60,101 bases of DNA from Bacillota bacterium (GTDB lineage Bacteria > Bacillota > Limnochordia > DUMW01), in NCBI GenBank assembly GCA_012839765.1, contig DUMW01000066.1, positions 1 to 60,101 on the forward strand. The letters are read 5' to 3'. The position numbers were made by a program, and so were the translations under genes. How positions within the stretch are numbered: the first letter of the stretch is position 1; each line of letters opens with the position of its first letter. The notes under the pieces are model-generated. The model was not told the origin of the DNA and searched no databases. It saw only the letters and a program-made list of their open reading frames with translations. This document shows positions 1 through 7,756 of this stretch, in pieces.

Positions 1-635
1 ACCAACGCTGGGTTAACCTAACAACTGGTTCGACATACCCGAATACATCACCTTCTTCACAACTTATTTACATAATTCTTAGCACTATTCCCTTAATTCA
101 GATCGACTGGGTTAGCTGATCTGTTCCCTAATCAGAAACTGCTCGGCTGGTTGCTAAGAGGGTGCGAAATACCGGATAGAAACGGTCCGGACCTGAAGCT
201 CCCATGAAATTCTTGAGAGGTTTGCAGCCGTTGGGATTTCTAGCTTGGAGGCGTTGTTTTGCCTTTAGTTTCTTGAGAGAAACGGATCCTCGGAGGTTCG
301 CATTTTGGGGCATTCAAACGTGGTTTCAGAGTGGTACAGTTGCAACGAAAAGCCCTGGGTATAAGGGATTGACACCTAAAATTGGGGTGTCTCTTAGTTC
401 CGCTTCCTGTCTCCCGCAAGCCTTTCAAGCAAGGCCTTTCGTGCCTCCAGCTTCTTTGGCCACAGGTTGCAATCGTGTCCTGTCGAGTGAGCAATTAACA
501 AAACCCCGGGTGAGATTGCAATTGTCTGATATACCATCGCTGCATGTACTAGTTCTCCTGTTGCCCGAGAAGGCTTCTTTAGTACCAACGAAAAAGGGTT
601 GAATTCCAAATGCCCGGTGTCAAAACCGCAGCGGA
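1..635. other. Left edge, no supported gene
   Basis: No reading frame here has a convincing start, ribosome site or recognisable protein. Short frames exist on both strands, but they overlap each other and have the low-complexity composition of chance frames. No tRNA, rRNA or repeat array was recognised. The stretch is less GC-rich than its neighbours and may be a decayed gene or an intergenic repeat. Confidence 0.4.
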
Positions 636-1349
636 CTAAATCAGTTGTTTTCGAAACTGTCCTTTGAGTTCTGGGTCGAATCGTTCGATGGCGTAGTTTA
701 GCATTACCCGGGGCATTCTTTTGTAGTGGGTTTTGAGGAAATCAAATTCGGTCTGGAAATCCCGTTTGCCTATTTCCCTTAGCATCCACCCCACCGCCTT
801 GTGGATGAGATCATGGGGATGGTCTAGTAGCATAGTGGAGATCTGTAAGGCGTCGTGGAAGTGGTTTTGCCTAATGAAATAGAAAGTGGCGATTATGGCG
901 ATCCGTTGGGCCCACATGTTTTCGGACCGGGCCAGCTCGTACAGAAGGCTTCGGTCCTGGCGGGGATAAAGGTACGCCCCTAGGATTTTGTATGCAGAGG
1001 TGTCCACCAAGTCCCAGTTGTTGACATAGGGAATGTTCCGCAGGTAAAGCTGAACGATTTCTTCCTGTTCCACGGGAGTTGCCTTTTCGAACTTGTAGTT
1101 CAATATGGTGAGGGCGGTAAGGCGATGTTCGTGGATGGGGCTTTGTAGAAGCTCTTCCGCCTCGGCCAGGGAGATTTTCCGATAGTATTTCCGAGCCACT
1201 TTCTGTTGGTCTGGAACCGAGATCCCGAGGAACTGGTCCCCTTCCCCGTAACCGCCGGGCTGGGCTTGGAAATAGCGTATGGAATGCTTGGCTCTTTCAG
1301 GGTTGGTGTACTTTGCTAGTTCCGCTTTCACTTGGCTTGTCAGGTCCAT
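636..1349 (-). CDS. AlkD-like DNA alkylation repair protein
   Basis: The 237-residue protein matches the AlkD family of HEAT-repeat DNA glycosylases, which remove positively charged alkylated bases such as 3- and 7-methylpurines. The sequence is all-helical. It has the early GVSVP-like segment (LGISVPDQQKVARKYY) followed by the family pattern NNWDLVDTSAYKILGAYL, then IHKAVGWMLREIGKRD and a C-terminal helix ending in MLNYAIERF. The length is normal for the family. The start at 1349 is preceded by AAAGGGGAA. It is a cytoplasmic stand-alone gene that lies downstream of the GntR gene on the same strand and has no evident functional link to it. Confidence 0.9.
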   Translation of the reverse strand: MDLTSQVKAELAKYTNPERAKHSIRYFQAQPGGYGEGDQFLGISVPDQQKVARKYYRKISLAEAEELLQSPIHEHRLTALTILNYKFEKATPVEQEEIVQLYLRNIPYVNNWDLVDTSAYKILGAYLYPRQDRSLLYELARSENMWAQRIAIIATFYFIRQNHFHDALQISTMLLDHPHDLIHKAVGWMLREIGKRDFQTEFDFLKTHYKRMPRVMLNYAIERFDPELKGQFRKQLI

Positions 1350-1464
1350 GGTCGATTCCCCTTTCCTAAGGCCTATGGTAACACAACTGACCCGCGGATA
1401 AAAAGTGGTTTTGCACGCGGGTGGGGAATCCTGTACACCGACGGTGTGGGGCCAAGCTGCGGCC

Positions 1465-2208
1465 CTAGCCTCCCTCCTGTTTCACGTACTGGAGACCCAC
1501 CTGTTGCAGGGTGGTCCACGCCAGGTATTTATGCTTGATCCGGCTGAGGTGTTCTTCCAAAACCCCGTTGGCCCTTTGTAGATCCTTTCGACGCAGGGCT
1601 TCCAGGATTTTTCTGTATTCGTTTACCGTGTCGAAGGCGGTGGTGTTGTCTAGGTGGAGAAAACTGGACATGAGAAATTCTTCCATGAAGAACCTGCTAA
1701 AAAGCTCTAAGAGGCTGGCGAGCAGGGGGTTGCCGGTGGATCGGGCCAACACCTTGTGAAACCGGAAGTCGGACTCCGCGGGTGACTTGCCCTCGGTGAT
1801 GGCTTTTTCCATGGTCGCGATGGCTTCTTCCATAGCTCCAAAGTCCTGTTCCGTGGCCCGTCGACAGGCTAGCTCCAGACAGATTTGTTCGTAGTACCGG
1901 CGCAGTTCCCACAGGTCCTGAAAGCTGTACTCCCCGATCTCTGACATGTACTGGAGATGATCTAAGAAGGGTTTTAGTCTTGGTGTACTGACGGTGATAC
2001 CCTCCTTGGGTTTTACCGTTACCACTCCTAGGTATTCCAGGATTCGGATGGCTTCCCGGACCGAGGAGCGGCTTACCCCCATCTGTTCGCACAGTTCCCG
2101 CTCAGTGGGCAAAGGATCCCCGGGCCCTAATCCCTGGGTGATGATGTGTCTTTTAATCTCGTCGGCCACTGCTTGGTACAGGCTTTGCTTTGCTTGTCTT
2201 TTTAGCAT
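1465..2208 (-). CDS. GntR family regulator, FadR/FCD subfamily
   Basis: The 247-residue protein has an N-terminal winged helix (about residues 10-75, with LPTERELCEQMGVSRSSVREA, the typical GntR recognition segment). A C-terminal all-helical FCD ligand domain (about 90-230) follows, with the metal/ligand pattern ESDFRFHKVLARSTGNPLL. FCD regulators often respond to uronates, aldonates, lactate or acyl-CoA. The gene sits at the far end of a minus-strand cluster holding a DapA-like aldolase, glycosidases and a solute-binding protein, so it is a good candidate regulator of that cluster. Candidate operators of the TGGTCnGACCA type lie at 7600-7615 and 7700-7715. The ribosome site (GGGATGG) is modest. 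Confidence 0.88.
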   Translation of the reverse strand: MLKRQAKQSLYQAVADEIKRHIITQGLGPGDPLPTERELCEQMGVSRSSVREAIRILEYLGVVTVKPKEGITVSTPRLKPFLDHLQYMSEIGEYSFQDLWELRRYYEQICLELACRRATEQDFGAMEEAIATMEKAITEGKSPAESDFRFHKVLARSTGNPLLASLLELFSRFFMEEFLMSSFLHLDNTTAFDTVNEYRKILEALRRKDLQRANGVLEEHLSRIKHKYLAWTTLQQVGLQYVKQEGG

Positions 2209-2297
2209 GTTTGCACCATCCCAAAGCTCTATTCTGTGGTGTTTCGAAGAAAAGCGGTGTTTTTTGTGTTCGGAACGCGTGAACCCACAGTTTTACC

Positions 2298-2328
2298 GGT
2301 CCCAGGTGGTCTGTGTCCACCTGGGACC
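2298..2328. other. Perfect 12-bp hairpin
   Basis: GGTCCCAGGTGG at 2298-2309 and CCACCTGGGACC at 2317-2328 form a perfect 12-bp stem with a 7-nt loop. It lies between the small secreted protein gene (stop at 2351) and the GntR gene (start at 2208), both on the minus strand. No T-run follows on either strand, so it is not a canonical Rho-independent terminator. It may attenuate or protect the upstream mRNA end. Confidence 0.6.
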
Positions 2329-2350
2329 AGATTGGAACTAAAGTGTCTGG

Positions 2351-2920
2351 TTACTTGTTACGGTAAAGACAGACGTTATCTAGGTAGATGTCGTCATCGA
2401 TACTGATTCCCTCGGGGGTAAGGAGGTCGAAGATCAGGGTTTGCACATCAGCCCAGTCCTCCACGTTAAAGGGGCCTGACAGGTTCACCCATCCGGAGTG
2501 TTCCGGCCAGACTGACCAGATCTCTGTAATGTCGACCGCGGTGCCCAGTTTGAAGGACCAATACCGGAAACGGACTCCCTTCAGGGCTGCCCCTGCGGGG
2601 ATATAAAGATCGAAGGAGATCCAGTCGTACCCTGACAGCCGTTCCCGATCTGCTTCACCGATGGTGAGGTTGACCGGGTGACTCCAACCGGAGGGGGCGT
2701 GGAAATCAAAGAGGGAGATCCTTAAGGATCCTTCCCCTTCGGAGGCGAAGATGCTGAAGGTGTTGTGACTTACTGCGGTGCTGCCCCTGCCCCACCACCG
2801 CTGGACACCGTCGTTGAAATCCCAGGCCACAATGTGGGGCTGGTCGGAGGCGACAACTATGCTGGACAAGACGCCTAAGAGGAAAAGACACGCCAAAGGA
2901 TAAAACAGCTTCTTGGTCAT
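2351..2920 (-). CDS. Small secreted beta-sandwich protein
   Basis: The 189-residue protein has a Sec signal peptide (about residues 1-24, cleavage near VVA-SDQ). The remainder reads as one beta-sandwich similar to family-11-type or CIA30-like carbohydrate-binding modules: WDFNDGVQRWWG near the start, YDWISFDLYIPAG in the middle and IYLDNVCLY at the end. No catalytic motif was recognised. It is the last gene of the minus-strand operon after the clan-A glycosidase and probably binds glycan or assists the secreted enzymes. The ribosome site GGAGAAAGGG precedes the ATG. Function is inferred from fold-like patterns only. Confidence 0.75.
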   Translation of the reverse strand: MTKKLFYPLACLFLLGVLSSIVVASDQPHIVAWDFNDGVQRWWGRGSTAVSHNTFSIFASEGEGSLRISLFDFHAPSGWSHPVNLTIGEADRERLSGYDWISFDLYIPAGAALKGVRFRYWSFKLGTAVDITEIWSVWPEHSGWVNLSGPFNVEDWADVQTLIFDLLTPEGISIDDDIYLDNVCLYRNK

Positions 2921-2956
2921 GGTTCCCTTTCTCCTTTCCGAATTGGTTTAGGCCAG

Positions 2957-3940
2957 TTACTTTCCCGACCACTCTTCCGCAAGGGCCTTATACGCTTCAT
3001 AGGCTGCGGAGTAGACTACCCGTTGTTCCACCTTACCCTCCACCACCTCCAGTTCGCGGTTTAAAAGGCCAAATCCCATGGTGTTACCCGGTTCTTGGAA
3101 GCAGTACCAGAAGACGGGACCCTCTACCCCGGGGTTATTGGCGAGCCTTTGGTAGATGTCCACAAGATAGCGAGCCTTTGTCTCTTCGTCGGGCACCTTT
3201 CCCGGCAATCCTTGCCAGTGCTGGGCTGTATGGAAACCGATCTCGGTGATCCAGATGGGTTTGTCTGCGAAGGGGGTGGGAGCCATGAGCCGCTGAACGC
3301 TACGCAGCCTTGCTTCGGCCCGGGCGGGATCCGCTCCGTAAGGATGGTATCCGAAAAGGTCGCACCACCGCCAGGCTTCCAGCTCCATCAACTGGACCAC
3401 ATAGGGTTCCGCGTTGGATTCCGACACGCCCCCCAGCATGACCAGATCCTCCGGGTCCACCGCCTTGATGGCAGTGTAAGCTGCCTTTAGGAGGGTGACA
3501 TAATCTGCTACGGTGCCACCCCAGAACTTGCCCAGATTAGGTTCGTTTTGGATCTCCCAAACGGCGATTTGGGGGTATTTGAGGACGATTTCCCGGACCC
3601 AATCCTGGTAGGCGTCAAGATCTTCGGGCAAGCTGTTTCCCACATTGAGGACACCAAGGGCTTTGATGCCCCAGGCTTCTAGGATGTCCAACTGGCGGTC
3701 CAGATCCGCCAGATTGGATTGGGGTGAAAACCCGAGGCGCAGCCATTGGACTCCGGCGCGGGCCATCTCCTTTACATCGGCGGTATAAAGCTGCCAGCCC
3801 AGTTCGTAGTAGCCACCTCCTACCCACTTGTTGAAGGAACCGTCGCAGACTCCGAAGAATTCCCTGTTCTCCGCGGCGAAGGCCAGTTGGGTGAACAACG
3901 GGAACAATAAGAAGAAGGCAAGCACTTTAAGATTTGTCAT
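2957..3940 (-). CDS. Secreted clan-A glycoside hydrolase
   Basis: This is a secreted (beta/alpha)8-barrel glycosidase of about 327 residues. After the signal peptide (ending near LAFA) comes FFGVCDGSF. IQNEPN carries the expected acid/base Glu at about residue 133, and PIWITEIGF carries the expected nucleophile Glu at about 233, at the ends of strands 4 and 7 as in clan A (GH5, GH39, GH51 and relatives). YHPYG before strand 7 fits GH39-like enzymes, but the exact family is not certain. Three starts are possible (GTG 3949, ATG 3946, ATG 3940). ATG 3940 has the best spacing to AGGGAG, and 3946 would overlap the upstream stop. It is translationally adjacent to the solute-binding protein. Confidence 0.85.
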   Translation of the reverse strand: MTNLKVLAFFLLFPLFTQLAFAAENREFFGVCDGSFNKWVGGGYYELGWQLYTADVKEMARAGVQWLRLGFSPQSNLADLDRQLDILEAWGIKALGVLNVGNSLPEDLDAYQDWVREIVLKYPQIAVWEIQNEPNLGKFWGGTVADYVTLLKAAYTAIKAVDPEDLVMLGGVSESNAEPYVVQLMELEAWRWCDLFGYHPYGADPARAEARLRSVQRLMAPTPFADKPIWITEIGFHTAQHWQGLPGKVPDEETKARYLVDIYQRLANNPGVEGPVFWYCFQEPGNTMGFGLLNRELEVVEGKVEQRVVYSAAYEAYKALAEEWSGK

Positions 3941-3945
3941 ATTCA

Positions 3946-5223
3946 TCACTCCCTATCCAGTACCCGGCGCAATTGACGGGCGTATTCCTCCAGAGCCAGT
4001 TCCAGGGGCAGACGCCCCGCTTCGATCAACTCCCGGGGGAACTCCACCGCCACCAATTCTGCGGCTTTGGGATGGAGGTACCGGTGGTCTAGTTCTACGT
4101 AGTTCACCGCCTGCAGGATGGTGGACACGTGCAGGGAAGGATACACGAAAGACTGGTGGTTGCTCCAGACGGGCCCTAACTCCTTGAGGGGTGGCACAAA
4201 CTCCAGACCGGCAAAGACCGCGGTGGCCGAATCGGTGTTGTAGGCCAGGTACTGCAGCAGATGCAAGGCTTGGGCGGGGTTTTGGGTGGTGGCACCAATT
4301 CCCACCGCGTCCACCGACATACTGGTGGTCCGGGGATTGGTACCTTTGGGATGTACCCCAATATTCCAATCGAAGATCACATTGGCGGCGTACTGTGGAA
4401 TGAGGTAAGCACCGACGCTATTCATGCCCAGTCGATCGGAGCCAAACCCATCCCAGCCGGCACCCAAGCCGTGGATGATAGCCTGGTTGGCCTGGGCACC
4501 GTAGTCTAGCATCAACTCTAAAGCCCGTTTCATACCCGCGATGGATTCCGGTTCCAGGAAATTCAGCTCTAGATTGGGTCCTAACCAGCCCTTGCCCCAC
4601 ATGCTAGCACCCGATTGCCAGGCCCAGTAGCCCAAGCCCCATTGATCCGTGCGGCCATCGCCGTTTAGGTCCGCGGTAAGCTTGACGGCGGCTGCCACAA
4701 ATTCATCCCAATCCCAACGTTCCGATTCCCAGTCGGTGGCCGGGGGGACGACGGCATTGTAGGCGAAAAGCTGCTCGTTGTAGTACAGGACCACCGGGAA
4801 GACACCGATGGGCAGACCATAGACGGCATCCCCGAGGCTGAAAAACTCCAGGGTCTGGGGGTAATAGGCGTTGAAGTCTAACTCCACCTCGTATTCTGCC
4901 GCCAACTTGCGCAAATCTAGGAGCAGTTCCTCGTCGCCATTGACTTTCCAATCCTTATCTAGCTTCACCACATCGATGGGTACTCCTGAAAGACTGAGGA
5001 TCAGGAAACGTTCATAAAGCGCATTCCAAGATGTGCCTGTAAAGATGAGGTCCACCTCAGCCCCATACTCCGCCTCATATTGGGCGAGGATTTCCTCCAT
5101 GACAAACTGGTCCTTCGCTTGACCCTGAAAGAGGACCACTAAATCCGCGGCTGACGCTGCACCGGATAGCAGCACAATGAAAAGGATGACAACACCAATA
5201 CAGCGAAACCATCCCTTTGTCAT
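3946..5223 (-). CDS. ABC-type extracellular solute-binding protein
   Basis: The protein is a family-1 type sugar-binding protein of about 425 residues. It has a signal peptide (MTKGWFRC to about GAASA-A) without a lipobox, then LVVLFQGQAKDQFVMEEILAQYE, the usual first strand and helix. The segment TADLNGDGRTDQWG is a calcium-loop-like DxNxDG motif common in these proteins. It should capture an oligosaccharide outside the cytoplasmic membrane for an ABC importer, but no permease gene is nearby. A longer frame reaches GTG 5334; the ATG at 5223, preceded by AAAGGGACAGGGAA, makes a proper signal peptide. Its stop touches the start of the clan-A glycosidase gene. Confidence 0.9.
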   Translation of the reverse strand: MTKGWFRCIGVVILFIVLLSGAASAADLVVLFQGQAKDQFVMEEILAQYEAEYGAEVDLIFTGTSWNALYERFLILSLSGVPIDVVKLDKDWKVNGDEELLLDLRKLAAEYEVELDFNAYYPQTLEFFSLGDAVYGLPIGVFPVVLYYNEQLFAYNAVVPPATDWESERWDWDEFVAAAVKLTADLNGDGRTDQWGLGYWAWQSGASMWGKGWLGPNLELNFLEPESIAGMKRALELMLDYGAQANQAIIHGLGAGWDGFGSDRLGMNSVGAYLIPQYAANVIFDWNIGVHPKGTNPRTTSMSVDAVGIGATTQNPAQALHLLQYLAYNTDSATAVFAGLEFVPPLKELGPVWSNHQSFVYPSLHVSTILQAVNYVELDHRYLHPKAAELVAVEFPRELIEAGRLPLELALEEYARQLRRVLDRE

Positions 5224-5365
5224 TTCCCTGTCCCTTTCCACAAACAAGCGAGTATTTCCCTTTCTCCACTTCCTTGCTACAACAAATCTAACTTGTGCGC
5301 ATCTACTTTCCAGACTTCCGGGGGAGTTGTTCACCTCCTGTCTTGGGAGGTAGGTCCCTGTTTAG

Positions 5366-6633
5366 TTACTTGTTTTGATCGAACCCCTGGATGGCCTGCC
5401 ACAGCCCATGGGTGGAGATATTCCAGGCCTCGTGCCAGGCGGCGCCGTCAAAACCCAGTTCCTGGACTTTGCGGGCGATCCTTGCCACCGCTGCGGGTGG
5501 CTTTGTATCCCCAGGAAACCGATTACTCCAGTCCCACAGCCGCACCCAGGCGTATACCGGTATGCCTTGGGCCGTTGCAGCCCTGACCTGGTTCAGGTGC
5601 TGGGCCACTGGTTCCCAGCCCAGGTCATAAAGATCGTAACCGGATCCGAGGATAAGGCCGTCTGCGATGCCTTTCCTGGCCCAGCTTTCCAGGTCCAAAT
5701 GGATGGTAAGAGGCGTGGTGGGAATGCGGTTTCCAAAGGGTACCCCGATAATTAACTGTTGTCCCTTCCTTTGCAGGATGGCCTTCGCTTCCTTGAAAAA
5801 CAAGGTGAGGAATTCTCCCTTGACCCGATCCCACCGTTCCACCGCAAAGGGTTCCCGTCTGATGTCTATTCCGTAAAGCCTTTGGTAGCGAGCGACGATG
5901 GGCTCGTTGAAACCGTAGGGGGCAGCACCAAAGGGTCCCTGATCGAGGTGGGGAATCTGTGCCTTGTGCATCCCTTGGTGGGAGTGGGTCCGGGGGCAAA
6001 GGAGGATGCCATCGAGGTCGTACTCCGCCACCTCCCTGATCTGGGCCAGGCGATGTTCTCTCACCTCCCGATGGCTGTAGGAGAGGACCCCCACCAATAC
6101 TTTGTTCCAGTGGGGTCTTTCCACTGAAAGTGGGGGTATCGTCGGCTAAAGTCACTTTGCAGGCCAGGGAAGTAGTCGTCCCAGATGGTGATCCAGGCAT
6201 AGATCCCTAGGCCCAGCTCCCTTGCACACTGGGTGGCCACTGCCAAGGGATCGTAGGAGCGGAGCACCGCTCCCATGAGGTTGGCCCGGGTCCTGTAGCC
6301 GGTACCCACAAACTCCCCTTCGTCTACTTCATACAGGGGGGTGCGGACCTTGCTGGGATAGGTTTCCTTGCCCACCGCGGACAGGCGCCAAAGCACCACA
6401 TCCACTCCCTCTTTCCTAGCCCTTTCGAGATTGGCATAGATGTCCTCGGCAGTGTACATCCGGGGTGCTGTTTCGTAGACATAATCGAAGAAGTCCACGT
6501 TGTACAGGGTGAGGAAGTCTCTTTTAGGCGCAACCTTCGCCTCGGCACCTCTTTTGCAAATCTGCCCTAAGAACAGCAGAAGGATGAAACCTGCTACCAA
6601 ACCCACAACATTGGCTGGAAAACAGCCCATCAT
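5366..6633 (-). pseudogene. GHL10-like glycosidase broken by a frameshift
   Basis: Two overlapping frames together make one GHL10/DUF187-like (family 10-like) glycosidase of about 420 residues. The first (6061-6633) starts with a membrane-spanning N terminus (LVAGFILLLFLG) and runs through IYANLERARKEGVDVVLWR and GIYAWITIWDDYF to QWKDPTGTKYWWG. The second (from about 6124 to 5366) continues with VLSYSHREVREHRLAQIRE, AEYDLDGILL and IPVYAWVRLWDWSNRF. Adding one G to the five-base run at 6088-6092 joins them as WWGVLSYSHREV, the expected family sequence. The gene overlaps the DapA-like gene by four bases (ATGA). Either it is a real mutation or a sequencing slip in a homopolymer. Confidence 0.8.
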
Positions 6634-7562
6634 GGTCGGTCACCTCCCGGAAGATATTCAGCGGGGATCCCTTCGGCTAGCAGCCGATCCACCGCGTATT
6701 TTCCCCTAGGACCCAGTTGTGGGTAGGTCAAGCTGATGTCCGAGGAAATGACACCAAGGCGTTGCAGGGCGTATTTGGTGGCCGTTAACCAGTGCTTGTT
6801 CTTTTCTCCGTAAAGCTGGCGAAGAAGCCGATTCAACCGTTCCTGTAGCCTTAGGGCCGCGATGTAGTCTTCTTTGAGGGAAGCCTGATAGATCTTAAGC
6901 GGTATCTTTGGAAAGACGGTGGAGATGCCGGCGATGGCACCGGCTGCCCCGTAGAAAAGTCCCCCGGCAATCTGGGACTCATCTCCCTGGAAGACTTCTA
7001 CTCCGTAGGTTTTGCCTAGCTCCACTAGGTGGTGAAATAGGCTTGCCCTGCCGGAGCTATCCTTTAGGGCGTGTACCTGGTCTTGCTCCAGGATCCTTCG
7101 CATGGTGTCCCCTTCCAGGGGGTAATTGGTGAGGACGGGATTGTGATAAAACAACAGATCCATGGATAGGGTGGTAGATAGTTCTCCCATCAGGTTAAGA
7201 AGGTAGTCCGGATCCCGGCGGGGAAAGAAATAGGGTTGCATGATCCCCAAAAGACCGGCACCGGTTTGGGCCAATCTGATTGCCCCTTTGATGATCTCCT
7301 GGTTACTGTGTCCGGCAATCACTGGGATCACCGGGCACCGATTCCTTACCTGTGTCACCACTGTATGGACGAGGACTTCTTTTTGCTCTAAGCGCAAGGC
7401 GGGCCCCTCCCCCATGGTTCCGCCCACAAAAAGTCCATGCGCACCTTGCCCCAGCAGATACTCCACTAGCCTTTGGGTGGACTCGATATCCACCTGGTAG
7501 CTGGGGGTTAAGGGGGTGACCATGGGGACGATTATGCCCCGGAGAGTGTGTGGATTGCCCAT
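6630..7562 (-). CDS. DapA/NanA-like aldolase or dehydratase
   Basis: This protein of about 310 residues belongs to the DHDPS/N-acetylneuraminate lyase family of class I aldolases. Visible are the GGTMGEG pocket loop (residues 47-53), Tyr139 in FYHNP and Lys167 in ALKDSSG. The Tyr-Lys spacing of 28 is the same as in characterised DapA enzymes. Members act on pyruvate adducts: dihydrodipicolinate synthesis, sialic acid cleavage, 2-keto-3-deoxy-sugar-acid cleavage or dehydration. Its place at the head of a glycosidase and solute-binding operon argues for sugar-acid catabolism rather than lysine synthesis. A longer frame exists upstream, but the ATG at 7562 follows GGGGAAT. The stop overlaps the next start. 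Confidence 0.87.
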   Translation of the reverse strand: MGNPHTLRGIIVPMVTPLTPSYQVDIESTQRLVEYLLGQGAHGLFVGGTMGEGPALRLEQKEVLVHTVVTQVRNRCPVIPVIAGHSNQEIIKGAIRLAQTGAGLLGIMQPYFFPRRDPDYLLNLMGELSTTLSMDLLFYHNPVLTNYPLEGDTMRRILEQDQVHALKDSSGRASLFHHLVELGKTYGVEVFQGDESQIAGGLFYGAAGAIAGISTVFPKIPLKIYQASLKEDYIAALRLQERLNRLLRQLYGEKNKHWLTATKYALQRLGVISSDISLTYPQLGPRGKYAVDRLLAEGIPAEYLPGGDRP

Positions 7563-7599
7563 AGAGAATTCCCCATTTCTGACCATGCTATTGGAGTAT

Positions 7600-7615
7600 A
7601 TGATCAGACCAGGGA
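7600..7615. promoter_or_regulatory. Candidate GntR/FCD operator, copy 1
   Basis: The sequence ATGATCAGACCAGGGA contains TGATCAGACCA, one mismatch from the TGGTCnGACCA palindrome bound by many FadR/FCD-type GntR regulators. On the minus strand it lies between TTGTTC (7621-7626) and TATACT (7595-7600), a possible but over-long promoter for the DapA-like gene. The start codon is about 40 bases downstream. Binding is inferred. Confidence 0.5.
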
Positions 7616-7699
7616 AATTAGAACAAGCGGTGGTTTTCAAGGGGTGAAGGCTTGGCGGAAGCGGAGGCAGCCTCTTCCCTTGGGATCTGCCCAGGGTCG

Positions 7700-7715
7700 A
7701 TGATCAGACCAGGGA
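7700..7715. promoter_or_regulatory. Candidate GntR/FCD operator, copy 2
   Basis: This is an identical 16-base copy of the element at 7600-7615, exactly 100 bases away in the same orientation. Two identical sites separated by about ten helical turns would suit looping by a dimeric repressor. The site also lies next to the terminator-like hairpin of the upstream gene. Confidence 0.45.
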
Positions 7716-7727
7716 GGGAAAAGTGAA

Positions 7728-7750
7728 GGGCCAGCCTTTGGGGCTGACCC
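7728..7750 (-). terminator. Terminator after the 1303-residue protein gene
   Basis: On the minus strand GGGTCAGCC and GGCTGGCCC form a 9-bp stem (one G-U pair) with a 5-nt loop, followed by TTCACTTTTCC. It lies directly after the stop at 7757 and probably ends the cluster that starts at 19231. Confidence 0.6.
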
Positions 7751-7756
7751 TTTTGC

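Noticed and set aside
27-34. GGTTCGAC resembling a tRNA T-arm
   Set aside because: No matching acceptor stem, anticodon arm or complete cloverleaf could be drawn around it.
1332-1538. Small plus-strand frame between the AlkD-like and GntR genes
   Set aside because: It overlaps the ends of two genes in antisense and has no ribosome site.
6630-7562. True DapA for lysine biosynthesis
   Set aside because: The active-site residues fit the whole family, but the gene heads a glycosidase and solute-binding operon and overlaps a glycosidase gene, so a sugar-acid role is more likely.
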